Assembly: GCA_025981625.1 (NCBI GenBank)
Contig: JAICXF010000001.1
Coordinates: forward strand, 1-64,000
Source: Sphingomonas sp.
Lineage (GTDB): Bacteria; Pseudomonadota; Alphaproteobacteria; Sphingomonadales; Sphingomonadaceae
DNA: 64,000 nucleotides
Reading direction: 5' to 3'
Shown: piece by piece, positions 28,234 through 36,785 of the stretch
Position numbering within the stretch: position 1 is the first letter of the stretch
Layout of the letters: every line of letters begins with the position of its first letter
Notes under the pieces: model-generated
What the model was told of the DNA's origin: nothing
Seen by the model: the letters and a program-made list of their open reading frames with translations, nothing else
The model's database searches: none
Translations under genes and position numbers: made by a program

Positions 28234-29010
28234 TCAGGCCCATGGCCACAGCTGAATGATGCTCGTGGCCAGCCCCTTCCACTCGGGGCTGAACAAGAGC
28301 GAGGTGGCGGTGAGCTGCTCGGCCAGGATCCACAATGCGCCGAATACCCATGCTGGGTGAATGCGGTGGCGGCTCACCCAATCATAAGCGCCTATCCCCA
28401 GGATGAGGACCCAACTCGACGCATATGCCTCGACCCAGAACTGCCAAGGGCCGTCGCCGAGCAGATGTCTCAGCGGACTTCCGAGGAACCTGGAAAAGCC
28501 TGCGTCCACGATGGCCAGCGTCGCCAGAAGGATCAGGCGCTTGTGCGCGGCGGGCTGGTGCCGGGCGCTGATGGCCGCGGCTGCGAGCGCGCCGAATCCC
28601 GCCATGTCCATGAACTGGACGGACAAGAACGCAGGATCGGCGTCGGGAGTGCCGAGCCGCAGTTTCTGAATCGTCAGCGCTGCCGCGAGTCCCAGGCTGA
28701 CCACCGCAGCGGCGAGGAACGCGCCGGCCACTCCGATGTTGCGGTGGAGCCGAACCTTGCGGTTGCGGATGAGCAGCGCCTGGGTCGTCAGGAGGACCAA
28801 CCAGCCAACGAACACGGTCCCATGCACATAGATGATTGCCGGATAGGTCGCGGCGCCGGTCCGGTACCGGTCGAGGATGTCACTGCCGAAGCCGAGAACG
28901 ACCGCGCCCCAGATCAGCCCGACATAGATGAGAAAGAAGTTCCGGTCCCATGGGTGCCGAAGCGGAAACGGCCTGGCTTTCGGCTGCTGGGTAATCGCAG
29001 TAGTGGCCAA
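28234..29010 (-). CDS. Integral membrane protein of unknown function
   Basis: 258 residues with about seven hydrophobic segments. Conserved-looking elements are YVHGTVFVGWLVLLTTQALL, KVRLHRNIG and AHKRLILLATLAI; the histidines next to membrane helices recall cytochrome- or haem-handling membrane proteins, but that is speculation. I do not recognise a named family. It stands between ndk and cardiolipin synthase, in the same orientation as the latter with a 73-bp gap. Confidence 0.75.
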   Translation of the reverse strand: MATTAITQQPKARPFPLRHPWDRNFFLIYVGLIWGAVVLGFGSDILDRYRTGAATYPAIIYVHGTVFVGWLVLLTTQALLIRNRKVRLHRNIGVAGAFLAAAVVSLGLAAALTIQKLRLGTPDADPAFLSVQFMDMAGFGALAAAAISARHQPAAHKRLILLATLAIVDAGFSRFLGSPLRHLLGDGPWQFWVEAYASSWVLILGIGAYDWVSRHRIHPAWVFGALWILAEQLTATSLLFSPEWKGLATSIIQLWPWA

Positions 29011-29083
29011 CGTTCCCCTCCCCAGTTCTGGTCATCGCATCCTAGCTGCGTTTCGTCGGTTCGGGAATGATGGCGCGTTGCTG

Positions 29084-30517
29084 TCAAAGCATCGGGCTGA
29101 GCGTCGCGAGAAGGTTCTGCCAGAGCCGCAATCCGAGGCCGTAGCGGTCGACGTCCTCGCGGGTGACTCGATCGCATTCGGCGAGATATTCGTCCTGCCG
29201 CGCTCGCACGGCGCCGGCGAAATCCACATCCTCGAACAGGATGTTGTTCTCGAAGTTGAGCTCGAAGCTGCGGCGGTCGAGGTTGGCGCTTCCGATCAGG
29301 CCGACGCGGCCATCGACGACCATCGTCTTCGCATGGAGCAACCCGAGGCGGTATTCGTAGATTTCGACGCCGGCGTCGATCAGGTCCCGGTAATAGCTGC
29401 GGCTCGCCGCGGCGACGATCCAATTGTCGTTGCGCTTCGGGAACAGCATCCGCGTGCGGATTCCGCGCCGGCCCGCCGAGGTGAGCGCGAACAGCAGCTG
29501 CTCGTCGGGCACGAAATAAGGAGTGGTGACGACCAGCTCCTCGCGCGCCGAGTGGATGAGCTCGGCAAAGCAGGCCGGCATGGCATCGAATTCGGCGGTC
29601 GGGCCGGTCCCTAGCACTTGGGCCACGACCGAACCCGTGTCGGACGGGACCTCGTCGGGGCCGAGCAGGCGCCGAACATCGTCGCCACCCTCAGCCATCC
29701 AATCCGACACGAACAAATATTGGCTCTGCTGCGCCACCGGTCCCTCCCAGCGGCTCATGATGTCGACCCAGGGCGCATAGCGCGGCTTGATCCGGAACTC
29801 CGGGTCGGCGCAATTCTGGCTACCGCACCAGGCGACCTTGTTGTCGACGATCATCAGCTTGCGGTGGTTGCGGAGGTCGACGCGGCCGCGGATCACCGTC
29901 CACAGCGGGTTGCCCACGGGCAGCGCGACAAGCGCATCGCAGCCCGCCTCGCGCATCTCGCGCCAATGATCCGAGCGGATTAGCAGGCGGGAACCGAGCG
30001 CATCCGCGAGCAGCCGCACCTGAACTCCGCGCCTGGCAGCGCGAATGAAGGCATCCTTCAGCTTCAGACCGTTGTTGTCGGCGAGCCAGATGTAGAAGCA
30101 GCCGTGGACCGTCTCCCGCGCGGCGTCGATGTCCTCGACCATGTCGTCCACCGTGGCGTAGCTGTCGGCGGCGAGCCGCGCCGCGTTGTTGCAGGTCGGG
30201 TCGAGCTTGTTGACGGTGCGGGCGAGCGCGAACGGCGCCCAGTGCGCTCCGCCGACTTGCTCGCTGGTGCATTCGTAATTGGCGCTCGGGCGCGGGAGCA
30301 GCGCATTGACCTCGCGTCCGCGGGTCCTGCGCGGGCCACTGATCCGAGTCTCGCCTAGCAGGAGGTAAAGCATGATGCCGGCGATCGGCAGCGCAAAGAT
30401 CGCGATGATCCACGCGAGCCGGGAAGCAGGTTCGCGGTGGGGCCGGAGCAGCGCGCGCGCCGCCGTCGCGACATCGGCCGCGAAGATGACCGCCCAGCTG
30501 ATCGCTTCCCAGTCCAT
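29084..30517 (-). CDS. cls: Cardiolipin synthase (phospholipase D family)
   Basis: About 477 residues. Two N-terminal TM helices (WAVIFAADVATAARALL; WIIAIFALPIAGIMLYLLLG) precede two HKD motifs: NHRKLMIVDNKVAWCGSQN and HAKTMVVDGRVGLIGSANLD. It condenses two phosphatidylglycerols into cardiolipin at the inner membrane. I use ATG 30517 (MDWEAISW); a GTG 9 nt earlier is possible. The preceding gene in the same direction ends 30 nt upstream, so the two may be co-transcribed. Confidence 0.93.
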   Translation of the reverse strand: MDWEAISWAVIFAADVATAARALLRPHREPASRLAWIIAIFALPIAGIMLYLLLGETRISGPRRTRGREVNALLPRPSANYECTSEQVGGAHWAPFALARTVNKLDPTCNNAARLAADSYATVDDMVEDIDAARETVHGCFYIWLADNNGLKLKDAFIRAARRGVQVRLLADALGSRLLIRSDHWREMREAGCDALVALPVGNPLWTVIRGRVDLRNHRKLMIVDNKVAWCGSQNCADPEFRIKPRYAPWVDIMSRWEGPVAQQSQYLFVSDWMAEGGDDVRRLLGPDEVPSDTGSVVAQVLGTGPTAEFDAMPACFAELIHSAREELVVTTPYFVPDEQLLFALTSAGRRGIRTRMLFPKRNDNWIVAAASRSYYRDLIDAGVEIYEYRLGLLHAKTMVVDGRVGLIGSANLDRRSFELNFENNILFEDVDFAGAVRARQDEYLAECDRVTREDVDRYGLGLRLWQNLLATLSPML

Positions 30518-30547
30518 GACCGCCACTGCCGCGCGGCTGTCCAGCGG

Positions 30548-31051
30548 TCAGCCCCTGCTGAGGCCGACCAGGTGCAGCGACCGGCCGCCGAACAGGCCGC
30601 CGCCTTCCCACTTGTAGCGCAGAACGTAATTGCCGCCCCCGCGCCGGTCGGCGCCGTTCTCGACGTAGCGGGCGTTGATGCGCACGGCGACGCTGTGCGC
30701 CACGTCCTTCGCTTCCTTCTCGCGGTTCTTCAGAGCGGCCTGGACGTCGCTCGCCGACAATCTGCCGTCGCTTCCAACGTCAATGGGTGTCGAACCCTTG
30801 ATGGTGACCGTCACCGATTCGAGCGCGTGGGAGGGGTCCGCCGGGACAATCGTCAGTGTCCGCCCATCGCTGTCCGCAGATCCGCGAAGGGCGAGCGGCA
30901 CTGCGGAGTGCTGCTCGACGACACGCGTCGGCTTGTCCTGCTCGTTGTTCTTCCAGGCGATCCACACGCCGACGGCGGAGACGATCAGCGCCGCGATGGC
31001 GATGATCTCGCCAAGAGTGATCCAGCGCCGGCGGTTCTGCTCGTCGCTCAT
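30548..31051 (-). CDS. Single-pass membrane protein, unknown
   Basis: 167 residues: a short cytoplasmic N terminus (MSDEQNRRRW), one TM helix (ITLGEIIAIAALIVSAVGVWIAW) and a soluble C-terminal domain with ESVTVTIKGSTPIDVGSDG and SHSVAVRINARYVENG-like text. No catalytic motif is recognised. Its ATG overlaps the stop of the YjbR-family gene (ATGA), so the pair is translationally coupled. Membership in the purMN-downstream chain suggests co-expression but gives no function. Confidence 0.72.
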   Translation of the reverse strand: MSDEQNRRRWITLGEIIAIAALIVSAVGVWIAWKNNEQDKPTRVVEQHSAVPLALRGSADSDGRTLTIVPADPSHALESVTVTIKGSTPIDVGSDGRLSASDVQAALKNREKEAKDVAHSVAVRINARYVENGADRRGGGNYVLRYKWEGGGLFGGRSLHLVGLSRG

Positions 31052-31404
31052 CGCCCGCCGGCTTCCAGTAGCCGGCGGGGAGCCGCTAGCTCCCAGCTTC
31101 GCGCGATGCGGTCGGCGACGTGATCCCAGTCGACCGTGTCGGCAGCGAGGTTGATCGACACCCAGGTCGGCAGATACGCCGGTTTCGAATAGGTGTCGGG
31201 ATCCGCTTCGATCAGCATCGCTTGCTCGTCCACGTTTCCGACGCGGACGCACACGACGGTCCTGCCATCGCCGTGGTGATTGTCCCGAAACTGCGCAAAC
31301 TGCTTGCCGGCTACGAAAAATGTCGGCTGGCCATGCGACAGACGCTCCTCGGTTTCAGGCAGCTCAAGCGCCGCTTCCCGCACTTTTGCCAGAGCATCAC
31401 GCAT
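31048..31404 (-). CDS. MmcQ/YjbR family protein
   Basis: 118 residues with ALELPETEERLSHGQPTFFVAGKQFAQF, followed by CVRVGNVDEQAMLIEADPDTYSKPAYLP and a C-terminal WSWELAAPRRLL-like helix, matching the YjbR/CyaY-like fold family. These small proteins bind DNA in some reports, but their role is not settled. It overlaps purN by 8 nt at its start and the next gene by 4 nt at its end, so it is part of the purM-purN transcript. Confidence 0.82.
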   Translation of the reverse strand: MRDALAKVREAALELPETEERLSHGQPTFFVAGKQFAQFRDNHHGDGRTVVCVRVGNVDEQAMLIEADPDTYSKPAYLPTWVSINLAADTVDWDHVADRIARSWELAAPRRLLEAGGR

Positions 31405-31960
31405 CGCGCACGAACTCGTTCAGGATCTTCGGATAGAGATCATGTTCGGCGGCAAGCACACGCTGCGCAAGGCTCGAGGGCGTGTCGCCTGGCTCGATCG
31501 GCACCTCCGCCTGGCCTAAAACTTGCCCGGCATCCAGCTCCTCGGTGACGATGTGAACCGAACAGCCCCCCGCTCTATCACCGGCCTCCAACGCTCGAGC
31601 GTGCGTGTCGAGTCCTCGATATTTCGGCAGGAGGGACGGGTGAATGTTCAAGATGCGGCCCTCCCATTGCCCAACGAACGAAGGAGAAAGAATGCGCATG
31701 TAACCGGCCAAAGCGATCGTACCGATGTCGTGGTCGGACAGCGTTTCGCTCAAGATACGGTCGTACTCCTCCTTACCGACCCCCTTGCTCGCGAGCGCCC
31801 AGGTCTGAACGCCCTGCGCTCTGGCCCAGTCGAGACCCGGAGCTTCCGCTTTGTTGGATGCGACCAGGGCCACGTCGTAGCCGTTAGCCTTTTCAACCAG
31901 CGCGCGCATGTTGCTGCCGCGCCCGGAGATCAGGATCGCGACGCGCCGAGGATCACGCAT
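31397..31960 (-). CDS. purN: Phosphoribosylglycinamide formyltransferase
   Basis: 187 residues: [17 protein letters not shown] (GAR phosphate loop), [13 protein letters not shown] and the catalytic block [22 protein letters not shown] with Asn and His, followed by [15 protein letters not shown] carrying the Asp. It adds a formyl group from 10-formyl-THF to GAR in purine synthesis. The ATG at 31960 overlaps the end of purM by 8 nt, as usual for the purMN pair. Confidence 0.96.
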   Translation of the reverse strand: MRDPRRVAILISGRGSNMRALVEKANGYDVALVASNKAEAPGLDWARAQGVQTWALASKGVGKEEYDRILSETLSDHDIGTIALAGYMRILSPSFVGQWEGRILNIHPSLLPKYRGLDTHARALEAGDRAGGCSVHIVTEELDAGQVLGQAEVPIEPGDTPSSLAQRVLAAEHDLYPKILNEFVRDA

Positions 31961-33029
31961 CGTGGCTCGCGGACCAATCCTCCGGGGCATTCCAGACGCC
32001 GGCACGCCCGCGCACGGTGCAGCCTCGCTGACCCTGCTGGATGTCCCCGATCTCGAATACGGTTTCGCCGGCGCTCTCGAGCGCGGCGACGACGGCGTCC
32101 TTTTCGGCGGGAGAGACGATCACTGCCATTCCGATACCGCAGTTGAACGTGCGCGCCAGCTCTTCCGGAGCAATCCGACCGGCCTGTTGGAGGAGCGCGA
32201 AGATCGGGGGGAGTGTCCAACTATCCACGTCTATGACTCCGTGACAGCCATCGGGCAGAACCCGCGGAATATTCTCGAGAAGTCCGCCGCCGGTGATGTG
32301 TGCCATCCCGTCAATCTTCTGCTGTTGAACGAGCGGCAGCAGCGAGCGGACGTAAATCCGGGTCGGTTCCAGCAGCGCTTCGCCAAGTGTTCCGCCGCTT
32401 TCGAATGGCCGCTCGAGGTCCCAGCTTTCCTGCTCGATGATGCGCCGAACCAGCGAGAAGCCGTTGCTGTGCACGCCGGAGCTGGCGAGGCCCAGGATCA
32501 GATCACCAGCTCCTACATTCGCACCGGTCACGACCTTGTCCCGATCCACGGCACCGACACAGAAACCGGCAAGGTCGTAATCGCCGGCACCGTACATTCC
32601 CGGCATCTCGGCGGTCTCCCCGCCGATCAGGGCGCATCCCGCCTGCCTGCAGCCCTCGGCAATCGACGCGACAACAGCAGCGGCGACGTGGTTGTCGAGC
32701 TTCCCGGTCGCGTAATAATCGAGGAAAAACAGCGGCTCGGCGCCCTGGACGATGAGGTCGTTGGCACACATTGCGACGAGGTCGATTCCGACGCCGTCAT
32801 GATTGCCCGTTTCGATTGCAAGCTTGAGCTTGGTCCCGACGCCATCATTGGCGGCGACGAGCAGCGGATCGGAATAGCCCGCCGCCTTGAGATCGAAGAA
32901 ACCGCCGAACCCGCCGAGCTCCGCATTGGCGCCCGGTCGGGCGGTGGATCGCGCGAGCGGGCCGATCGCCTTGACCAGCGCATTCCCGGCGTCGATCGAC
33001 ACGCCGGCATCCTTGTAGGTCAGTCCCAT
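31953..33029 (-). CDS. purM: Phosphoribosylformylglycinamidine cyclo-ligase (AIR synthetase)
   Basis: 358 residues, [22 protein letters not shown] at the N terminus, [53 protein letters not shown] and [13 protein letters not shown], all AIR synthetase hallmarks. It closes the imidazole ring with ATP in purine synthesis. The upstream 159 bp hold a dispersed inverted repeat and the divergent start of the gene at 33189. First gene of purM-purN-YjbR-membrane protein. Confidence 0.97.
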   Translation of the reverse strand: MGLTYKDAGVSIDAGNALVKAIGPLARSTARPGANAELGGFGGFFDLKAAGYSDPLLVAANDGVGTKLKLAIETGNHDGVGIDLVAMCANDLIVQGAEPLFFLDYYATGKLDNHVAAAVVASIAEGCRQAGCALIGGETAEMPGMYGAGDYDLAGFCVGAVDRDKVVTGANVGAGDLILGLASSGVHSNGFSLVRRIIEQESWDLERPFESGGTLGEALLEPTRIYVRSLLPLVQQQKIDGMAHITGGGLLENIPRVLPDGCHGVIDVDSWTLPPIFALLQQAGRIAPEELARTFNCGIGMAVIVSPAEKDAVVAALESAGETVFEIGDIQQGQRGCTVRGRAGVWNAPEDWSASHDA

Positions 33030-33038
33030 TGTTCTCCG

Positions 33039-33152
33039 TGCTTCGATACGCGGCGTCGACGAGCTCAGCCCCTAATCAGCATGAGCGGAAATGAGAACCT
33101 TTGATGCTGACTAGCCGCAGGGCGAAATCGAAGCGGAGTGTCGAAGGCCCTT
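33039..33152. repeat. Diverged inverted intergenic repeat related to 7812-7915
   Basis: The left half (CTTCGATACGCGGCGTCGAC at 33041-33060, then a GAGCTCAG-CCCCTAATCAGCATGAG segment) is mirrored imperfectly by the right half (GATGCTGACTAGCCGCAGGG, GAAATCGAAGCGGAGTGTCG). Its CTTCGATACGC and GAGCTCAG parts resemble the element at 7812-7915, but the arms carry several mismatches. It lies between divergent purM and the gene at 33189. Confidence 0.65.
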
Positions 33153-33188
33153 GGATTTCCACGCCATTGTCGCCACAAGACCCAGCGA

Positions 33189-34484
33189 ATGCTGCGCCGC
33201 CGACTTGCCGTCCCTCTCATGCTGCTTGCCGCCGCCGCCGGAGCGGGCGGGGTGCTCTATGCGCAGCTCGAGACCAATGATCGCGGCATCCTCCCGCTCG
33301 ACAGCTCCAACACGCTCGAGATCGGAGGAATTCACGTCGATGTCGGTGCCGCGGATGCGGAGACTGCGCGATATGCCGGCTGGCGGATTGCCCAGCGGCA
33401 AGGATTCAAGGCGCTGTGGGCGAAGACTCACGGTGTCCCGATCGCCCAGGCGCCAAATCTTCCCGACAGCGCCCTCGACCAGATCGTCAGCTCGATCAAT
33501 GTCGAACGTGAGCAGATCGGCCCCAAGCGCTATATTGCTGACCTCGGTGTGCAGTTCGACCGCGGGCGTGCCGCGCCTTTCCTCGGGATGGACGGCACCC
33601 AGACCGAGCATTCGGCGGCGATGCTGCTCATCCCGATCACGGTCACCGCGGGCACGGCAAGCACGGTCGAACTTCGGAATGCGTGGCAGCGTGCCTGGGC
33701 GCAGTTCCGTACCGCCCAGAGCCCGATCGAATACGTTCGAATTAGCGGGATGGGCGCCGATCCGCTGCTGATCAATGCGGCGCAGACCCACCGGCCGGGT
33801 CGGGGCTGGTGGCGCAGCATCCTGGAAATGTACGGGGCCGCGGATGTGCTGGTCGCCGAAGTACAGCTGCAGCACCTCTATCCGGGTGGACCCGCCCGGG
33901 CTCGCTTCATCGCGCGCCACGGGCCCGACAACGAAGTCATCGGCGGATTCACGCTGACGGCGCCGAACAGCGATGCACTCCCTGCAATGATGGCACAGGG
34001 CGCGGAGCGGATGGACCAGATCTTCGCCCAGGCGCTCGCCGCCGGGCGACTGACCCGCGATTCGTCGCTCGACCTGCCGCCGCCGCCCACATTGCCCGAG
34101 CTCCCGGTTCAGCAGAACCAGGCAGCACCGGCGAATGCCCTGACCAAGGTGCAGGTCCAGGTGACCGGCAAGAACGTCAACATGTACAATTTCGCCATGG
34201 CGCATCTGCACACCATCGCGGGCGTCCAATCGGCGATTCCCCAGCAGATCAACCCGGGCGGCACGAGCTACGTTCTGGTGAGCTACAAGGGCAGCATCGC
34301 TCAATTGGCCGCGGCTCTGTCCGGACGTGGCTGGGTTGTGGAGACGGCCGGAACGGTAATCCGCATTCACTCCAGCTCCGACAAGCCGCCGCCCATTCCG
34401 CCGCCGACGCCAGTCGCGCCCCCAGCGCCTGCGCCGCAAGCAACGAACGAGGCCGCGCCGGAACCGCCGAAAGGGATGCAGTGA
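33189..34484 (+). CDS. Exported protein of unknown function, coupled to hda
   Basis: About 431 residues. The signal peptide MLRRRLAVPLMLLAAAAGAG is followed by a soluble domain (ADAETARYAGWRIAQRQGFKALW, RYIADLGVQFDRGRAAPFL) that resembles the exported proteins with a DUF2066-type beginning found beside purM and hda. The C-terminal part (KVQVQVTGKNVNMYNFAMAH, then YVLVSYKGSIAQLAAAL) looks like a small ferredoxin-like domain, and the end is Pro/Ala-rich. The DUF2066 link is tentative. The ATG at 33189 gives the signal; an in-frame start at 33138 is disfavoured. Its stop overlaps the hda GTG by 4 nt. Confidence 0.75.
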   Translation: MLRRRLAVPLMLLAAAAGAGGVLYAQLETNDRGILPLDSSNTLEIGGIHVDVGAADAETARYAGWRIAQRQGFKALWAKTHGVPIAQAPNLPDSALDQIVSSINVEREQIGPKRYIADLGVQFDRGRAAPFLGMDGTQTEHSAAMLLIPITVTAGTASTVELRNAWQRAWAQFRTAQSPIEYVRISGMGADPLLINAAQTHRPGRGWWRSILEMYGAADVLVAEVQLQHLYPGGPARARFIARHGPDNEVIGGFTLTAPNSDALPAMMAQGAERMDQIFAQALAAGRLTRDSSLDLPPPPTLPELPVQQNQAAPANALTKVQVQVTGKNVNMYNFAMAHLHTIAGVQSAIPQQINPGGTSYVLVSYKGSIAQLAAALSGRGWVVETAGTVIRIHSSSDKPPPIPPPTPVAPPAPAPQATNEAAPEPPKGMQ

Positions 34485-35104
34485 AGCAGGCGCCCGACCA
34501 GATCGCGCTTCCGCTCGACTGGCCGCAGACCGAAGGAGACTCCCGCTTCATCGTCTCCGACGCGAACCGCGACGCGTTCGATCACTTTCGCAAGTTCAGC
34601 ATGTGGCCGGTCAAGGCGACGATCCTCACCGGGCCGCGGCGCTCCGGCCGCAGCCTGCTCGCGCGAAGCTTCATCGAGCGGGCCGGCGGCCGCTTGTTCG
34701 ATGACGCCGATCAGCGCGACGAAGAGGAGCTGTTCCACGCGTGGAACCACGCACAGGACACGGGCCGACCGCTGGTGATGGTCACTGACGAGGCGCCTCC
34801 CGCATGGTCGCCGGCACTTCCGGATTTGAAAACTCGGCTTGCGATCACGCCGGTCGCACGGATCGGCCATCCCGATGACGCGCTGTTTTCGGCGCTGATC
34901 CAGCTTCAGTTTGCCGATCGCGGATTGCATATTCCGGCCGAGGCACTCCGTTTCATGAGTGAGCGCCTGCACCGTGACTATTGGACGGCCGAGCGCGCGG
35001 TCGAAGCGGTCGATCGCTATGCCATAGCGGAACGGGCACGGGTCTCGCTGCCGACGATCAGGCGAGCGCTCATCGACGCACGGATGATCGGCGAGGCCGC
35101 CTAG
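34481..35104 (+). CDS. hda: Hda-like DnaA regulatory ATPase (regulatory inactivation of DnaA)
   Basis: 207 residues, a DnaA-type AAA+ module without DnaA domain IV. The N terminus carries QIALPLDW, a beta-clamp-binding motif of the QL[SP]LPL kind. Walker A is GPRRSGRSLLA, with Arg in place of Lys as in E. coli Hda. The lid and sensor regions include PALPDLKTRLAITP and ERLHRDYWTAERAVEAVDRY. It promotes hydrolysis of ATP bound to DnaA at replicating clamps and so prevents re-initiation. The GTG start overlaps the preceding exported-protein gene as GTGA. Confidence 0.9.
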   Translation: MKQAPDQIALPLDWPQTEGDSRFIVSDANRDAFDHFRKFSMWPVKATILTGPRRSGRSLLARSFIERAGGRLFDDADQRDEEELFHAWNHAQDTGRPLVMVTDEAPPAWSPALPDLKTRLAITPVARIGHPDDALFSALIQLQFADRGLHIPAEALRFMSERLHRDYWTAERAVEAVDRYAIAERARVSLPTIRRALIDARMIGEAA

Positions 35105-35421
35105 CCGCAGGTGATCTTGGTGATTTTCCGCGCGTCGTCGAGATAGATGGTGACGCGATCCTCGCGGAAGTCCATCGTCAGCATGGTCCCGGGGGGTGCC
35201 CAACGCAGCACCGCTGCCCTCGAAACCCGCTTGATTTCGCTTCCGGTCGTGCTCGTCCCCGGCTGGCCGATGAAGCGAACCGTGTCATCGGTGCGACATT
35301 TGTGACCGGGAGTTACGCCGTGAATCGGGGTTGGCTGCGGCGGACCGGGATCGCTCGGCGGGGCCGCGCTCGCACAGCCGGCGAGGAAGAGCGCGGGGGC
35401 AACGAACACGAACTTACGCAT
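35101..35421 (-). CDS. Lipoprotein resembling the peptidase inhibitor I78 family
   Basis: 106 residues: MRKFVFVAPALFLAGCASA gives a lipobox (FLAGC). The mature region IGQPGTSTTGSEIKRVSRAA, PPGTMLTMDFREDRVTIYLDD and RKITKITCG fits the I78 pattern, in which a small beta protein ends with a D-x-x-(A/G)-x-I-x-x-(I/L)-x-CG tail. Some I78 members inhibit serine proteases. The ATG at 35421 follows AGGAGA and overlaps the rnd stop by 8 nt. It converges with hda, overlapping it by 4 nt. Confidence 0.8.
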   Translation of the reverse strand: MRKFVFVAPALFLAGCASAAPPSDPGPPQPTPIHGVTPGHKCRTDDTVRFIGQPGTSTTGSEIKRVSRAAVLRWAPPGTMLTMDFREDRVTIYLDDARKITKITCG

Positions 35422-36601
35422 CGACGGTCTCCTGCTCGGCAACGCGGCTCATCTTGAGCTTGCCGCTCTCGATCCCGAACGCGAGGCGCCCTTCCACGAG
35501 GTCGAGCGCATCCTTGCCGAACTGGTCGAAACGCCAGCCGGAGAGGATCTTGAGATTCCGCCGGACGCCGGCTGCCAGGGCCTCGAGGTCGTCCGAGCGG
35601 GCAATCAGCCGCGCTGCGACGCCGGTCTCCTTGGCGCGAATCTTCAGCAGGAGCTTCAGGAGGTCGCTGACAAGGGCCGCGTCCTTCGTCAGACCCGGTC
35701 GTTTGGGCTCGCGGTCGGGCAGCTCGTCGTGCTCGAGCGGCTTCGCGTTCTGGACCGCCGCCATCAGGCGTGCGCCAATGTCGTTCGCGCGCCACCCGGC
35801 GGAGAGCCCGCGGACTTTGCCGAGGTCCTCTTGCGACTTGGGCGGATGGAGGACGATCTCGTTGAGCGTGTCATCCTTGATGATGCGCCCGCGCGGCAGG
35901 TTCTTGGATCGTGCTTCGGTCTCGCGCCAGCCCGCGAGCGCTTTCAAGCGGCCGAGCACCGCGGGGTTGCGGCTCGGCAGCTTGAGGCGTTTCCAGGCAT
36001 CCTCCGGTGGAAAGGCGAAGCTGGACGGATCGGCAAGTCGCTCCATTTCCTCGTCGAGCCAGGCACCGCGATGAGTCTTCCTCAATTTCTCCACCATGCG
36101 CGGAAATACGGTCGCAAGATGAGTGACGTCCGCGATCGCATAATCGATCTGGCGCTTGTCGAGCGGTCTGCGGCTCCAGTCGGTGAAGCGCGCGCCCTTG
36201 TCGAGGCTGTGGCCGAGCAGGCTTTCGATCAGGTTGGAGTAACCGATCTGTTCGCCATGCCCGAGCGCCATCGCCGCTATTTGCGTGTCGAACAGCGGGT
36301 ACGGGACTTTGTTGGTGAGATTGTGGATGATCTCCAGGTCCTGCCCGCCGGCGTGGAAGACCTTCAGTACTTCGGGATTGGCGACGAACAGGTCGAGAAG
36401 CGGCTTGAGATCGATCCCGTCCGCCTTCGGATCGATGGCGGCGGCTTCCTCCGTGCTCGCGACCTGGATCAGGCAAAGTTCGGGCCAGTACGTGTTCTCG
36501 CGCATGAACTCCGTGTCCACGGCGACGAACGGCTGCTTGGCGAGGCGGTCGACGAGCGCTTTGAGGTCGTCGGATTTCGTAATCAGGGGATGGATACGCA
36601 T
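35414..36601 (-). CDS. rnd: Ribonuclease D
   Basis: 395 residues. The DEDD 3'-5' exonuclease domain shows FVAVDTEFMRENTYWP (Exo I, Asp and Glu), VFHAGGQDLEII (Exo II, Asp) and IDYAIADVTHL (Exo III, Tyr and Asp). An HRDC-type helical region follows (KNLPRGRIIKDDTLNEI). It trims the 3' ends of tRNA precursors and small RNAs. The start ATG 36601 (MRIHPLITKSDDL) matches the family; a much longer open frame upstream overlaps an intergenic repeat. It is followed by the I78-like gene. Confidence 0.95.
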   Translation of the reverse strand: MRIHPLITKSDDLKALVDRLAKQPFVAVDTEFMRENTYWPELCLIQVASTEEAAAIDPKADGIDLKPLLDLFVANPEVLKVFHAGGQDLEIIHNLTNKVPYPLFDTQIAAMALGHGEQIGYSNLIESLLGHSLDKGARFTDWSRRPLDKRQIDYAIADVTHLATVFPRMVEKLRKTHRGAWLDEEMERLADPSSFAFPPEDAWKRLKLPSRNPAVLGRLKALAGWRETEARSKNLPRGRIIKDDTLNEIVLHPPKSQEDLGKVRGLSAGWRANDIGARLMAAVQNAKPLEHDELPDREPKRPGLTKDAALVSDLLKLLLKIRAKETGVAARLIARSDDLEALAAGVRRNLKILSGWRFDQFGKDALDLVEGRLAFGIESGKLKMSRVAEQETVDA

Positions 36602-36685
36602 GAGTCTTGGGTCGGCTTTAGCGAGACCCTCGCGGGTTGACAAAAGATGAGTGGGAAGGGAAGCGCCGCCGCGACTTCCACACCT

Positions 36686-36766
36686 CGTCACCCCGGCCTT
36701 GAGCCGGGGCCTGCCTGCTTTGCTCGTCCAGCAGCAGGCGGATTCCGGGTTAAGCCCGGGATGACG
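36686..36766. repeat. Dispersed intergenic inverted repeat (CGTCACCCCGGC type)
   Basis: The left arm CGTCACCCCGGCCTTGAGCC is mirrored by the right arm CCGGGTTAAGCCCGGGATGACG (its last 20 bases start GGGTTAAG). The centre also has CTGC...GCAG complementary bits. It lies between the divergent rnd and aspS genes, about 19 bp before the aspS start. Confidence 0.75.
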
Positions 36767-36785
36767 TGTATAGAGATTGAAACAC

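Noticed and set aside
34481..35104. A mutated, inactive Walker A in Hda
   Set aside because: The Arg in place of Lys (GRS) also occurs in E. coli Hda, so it is normal for the family.
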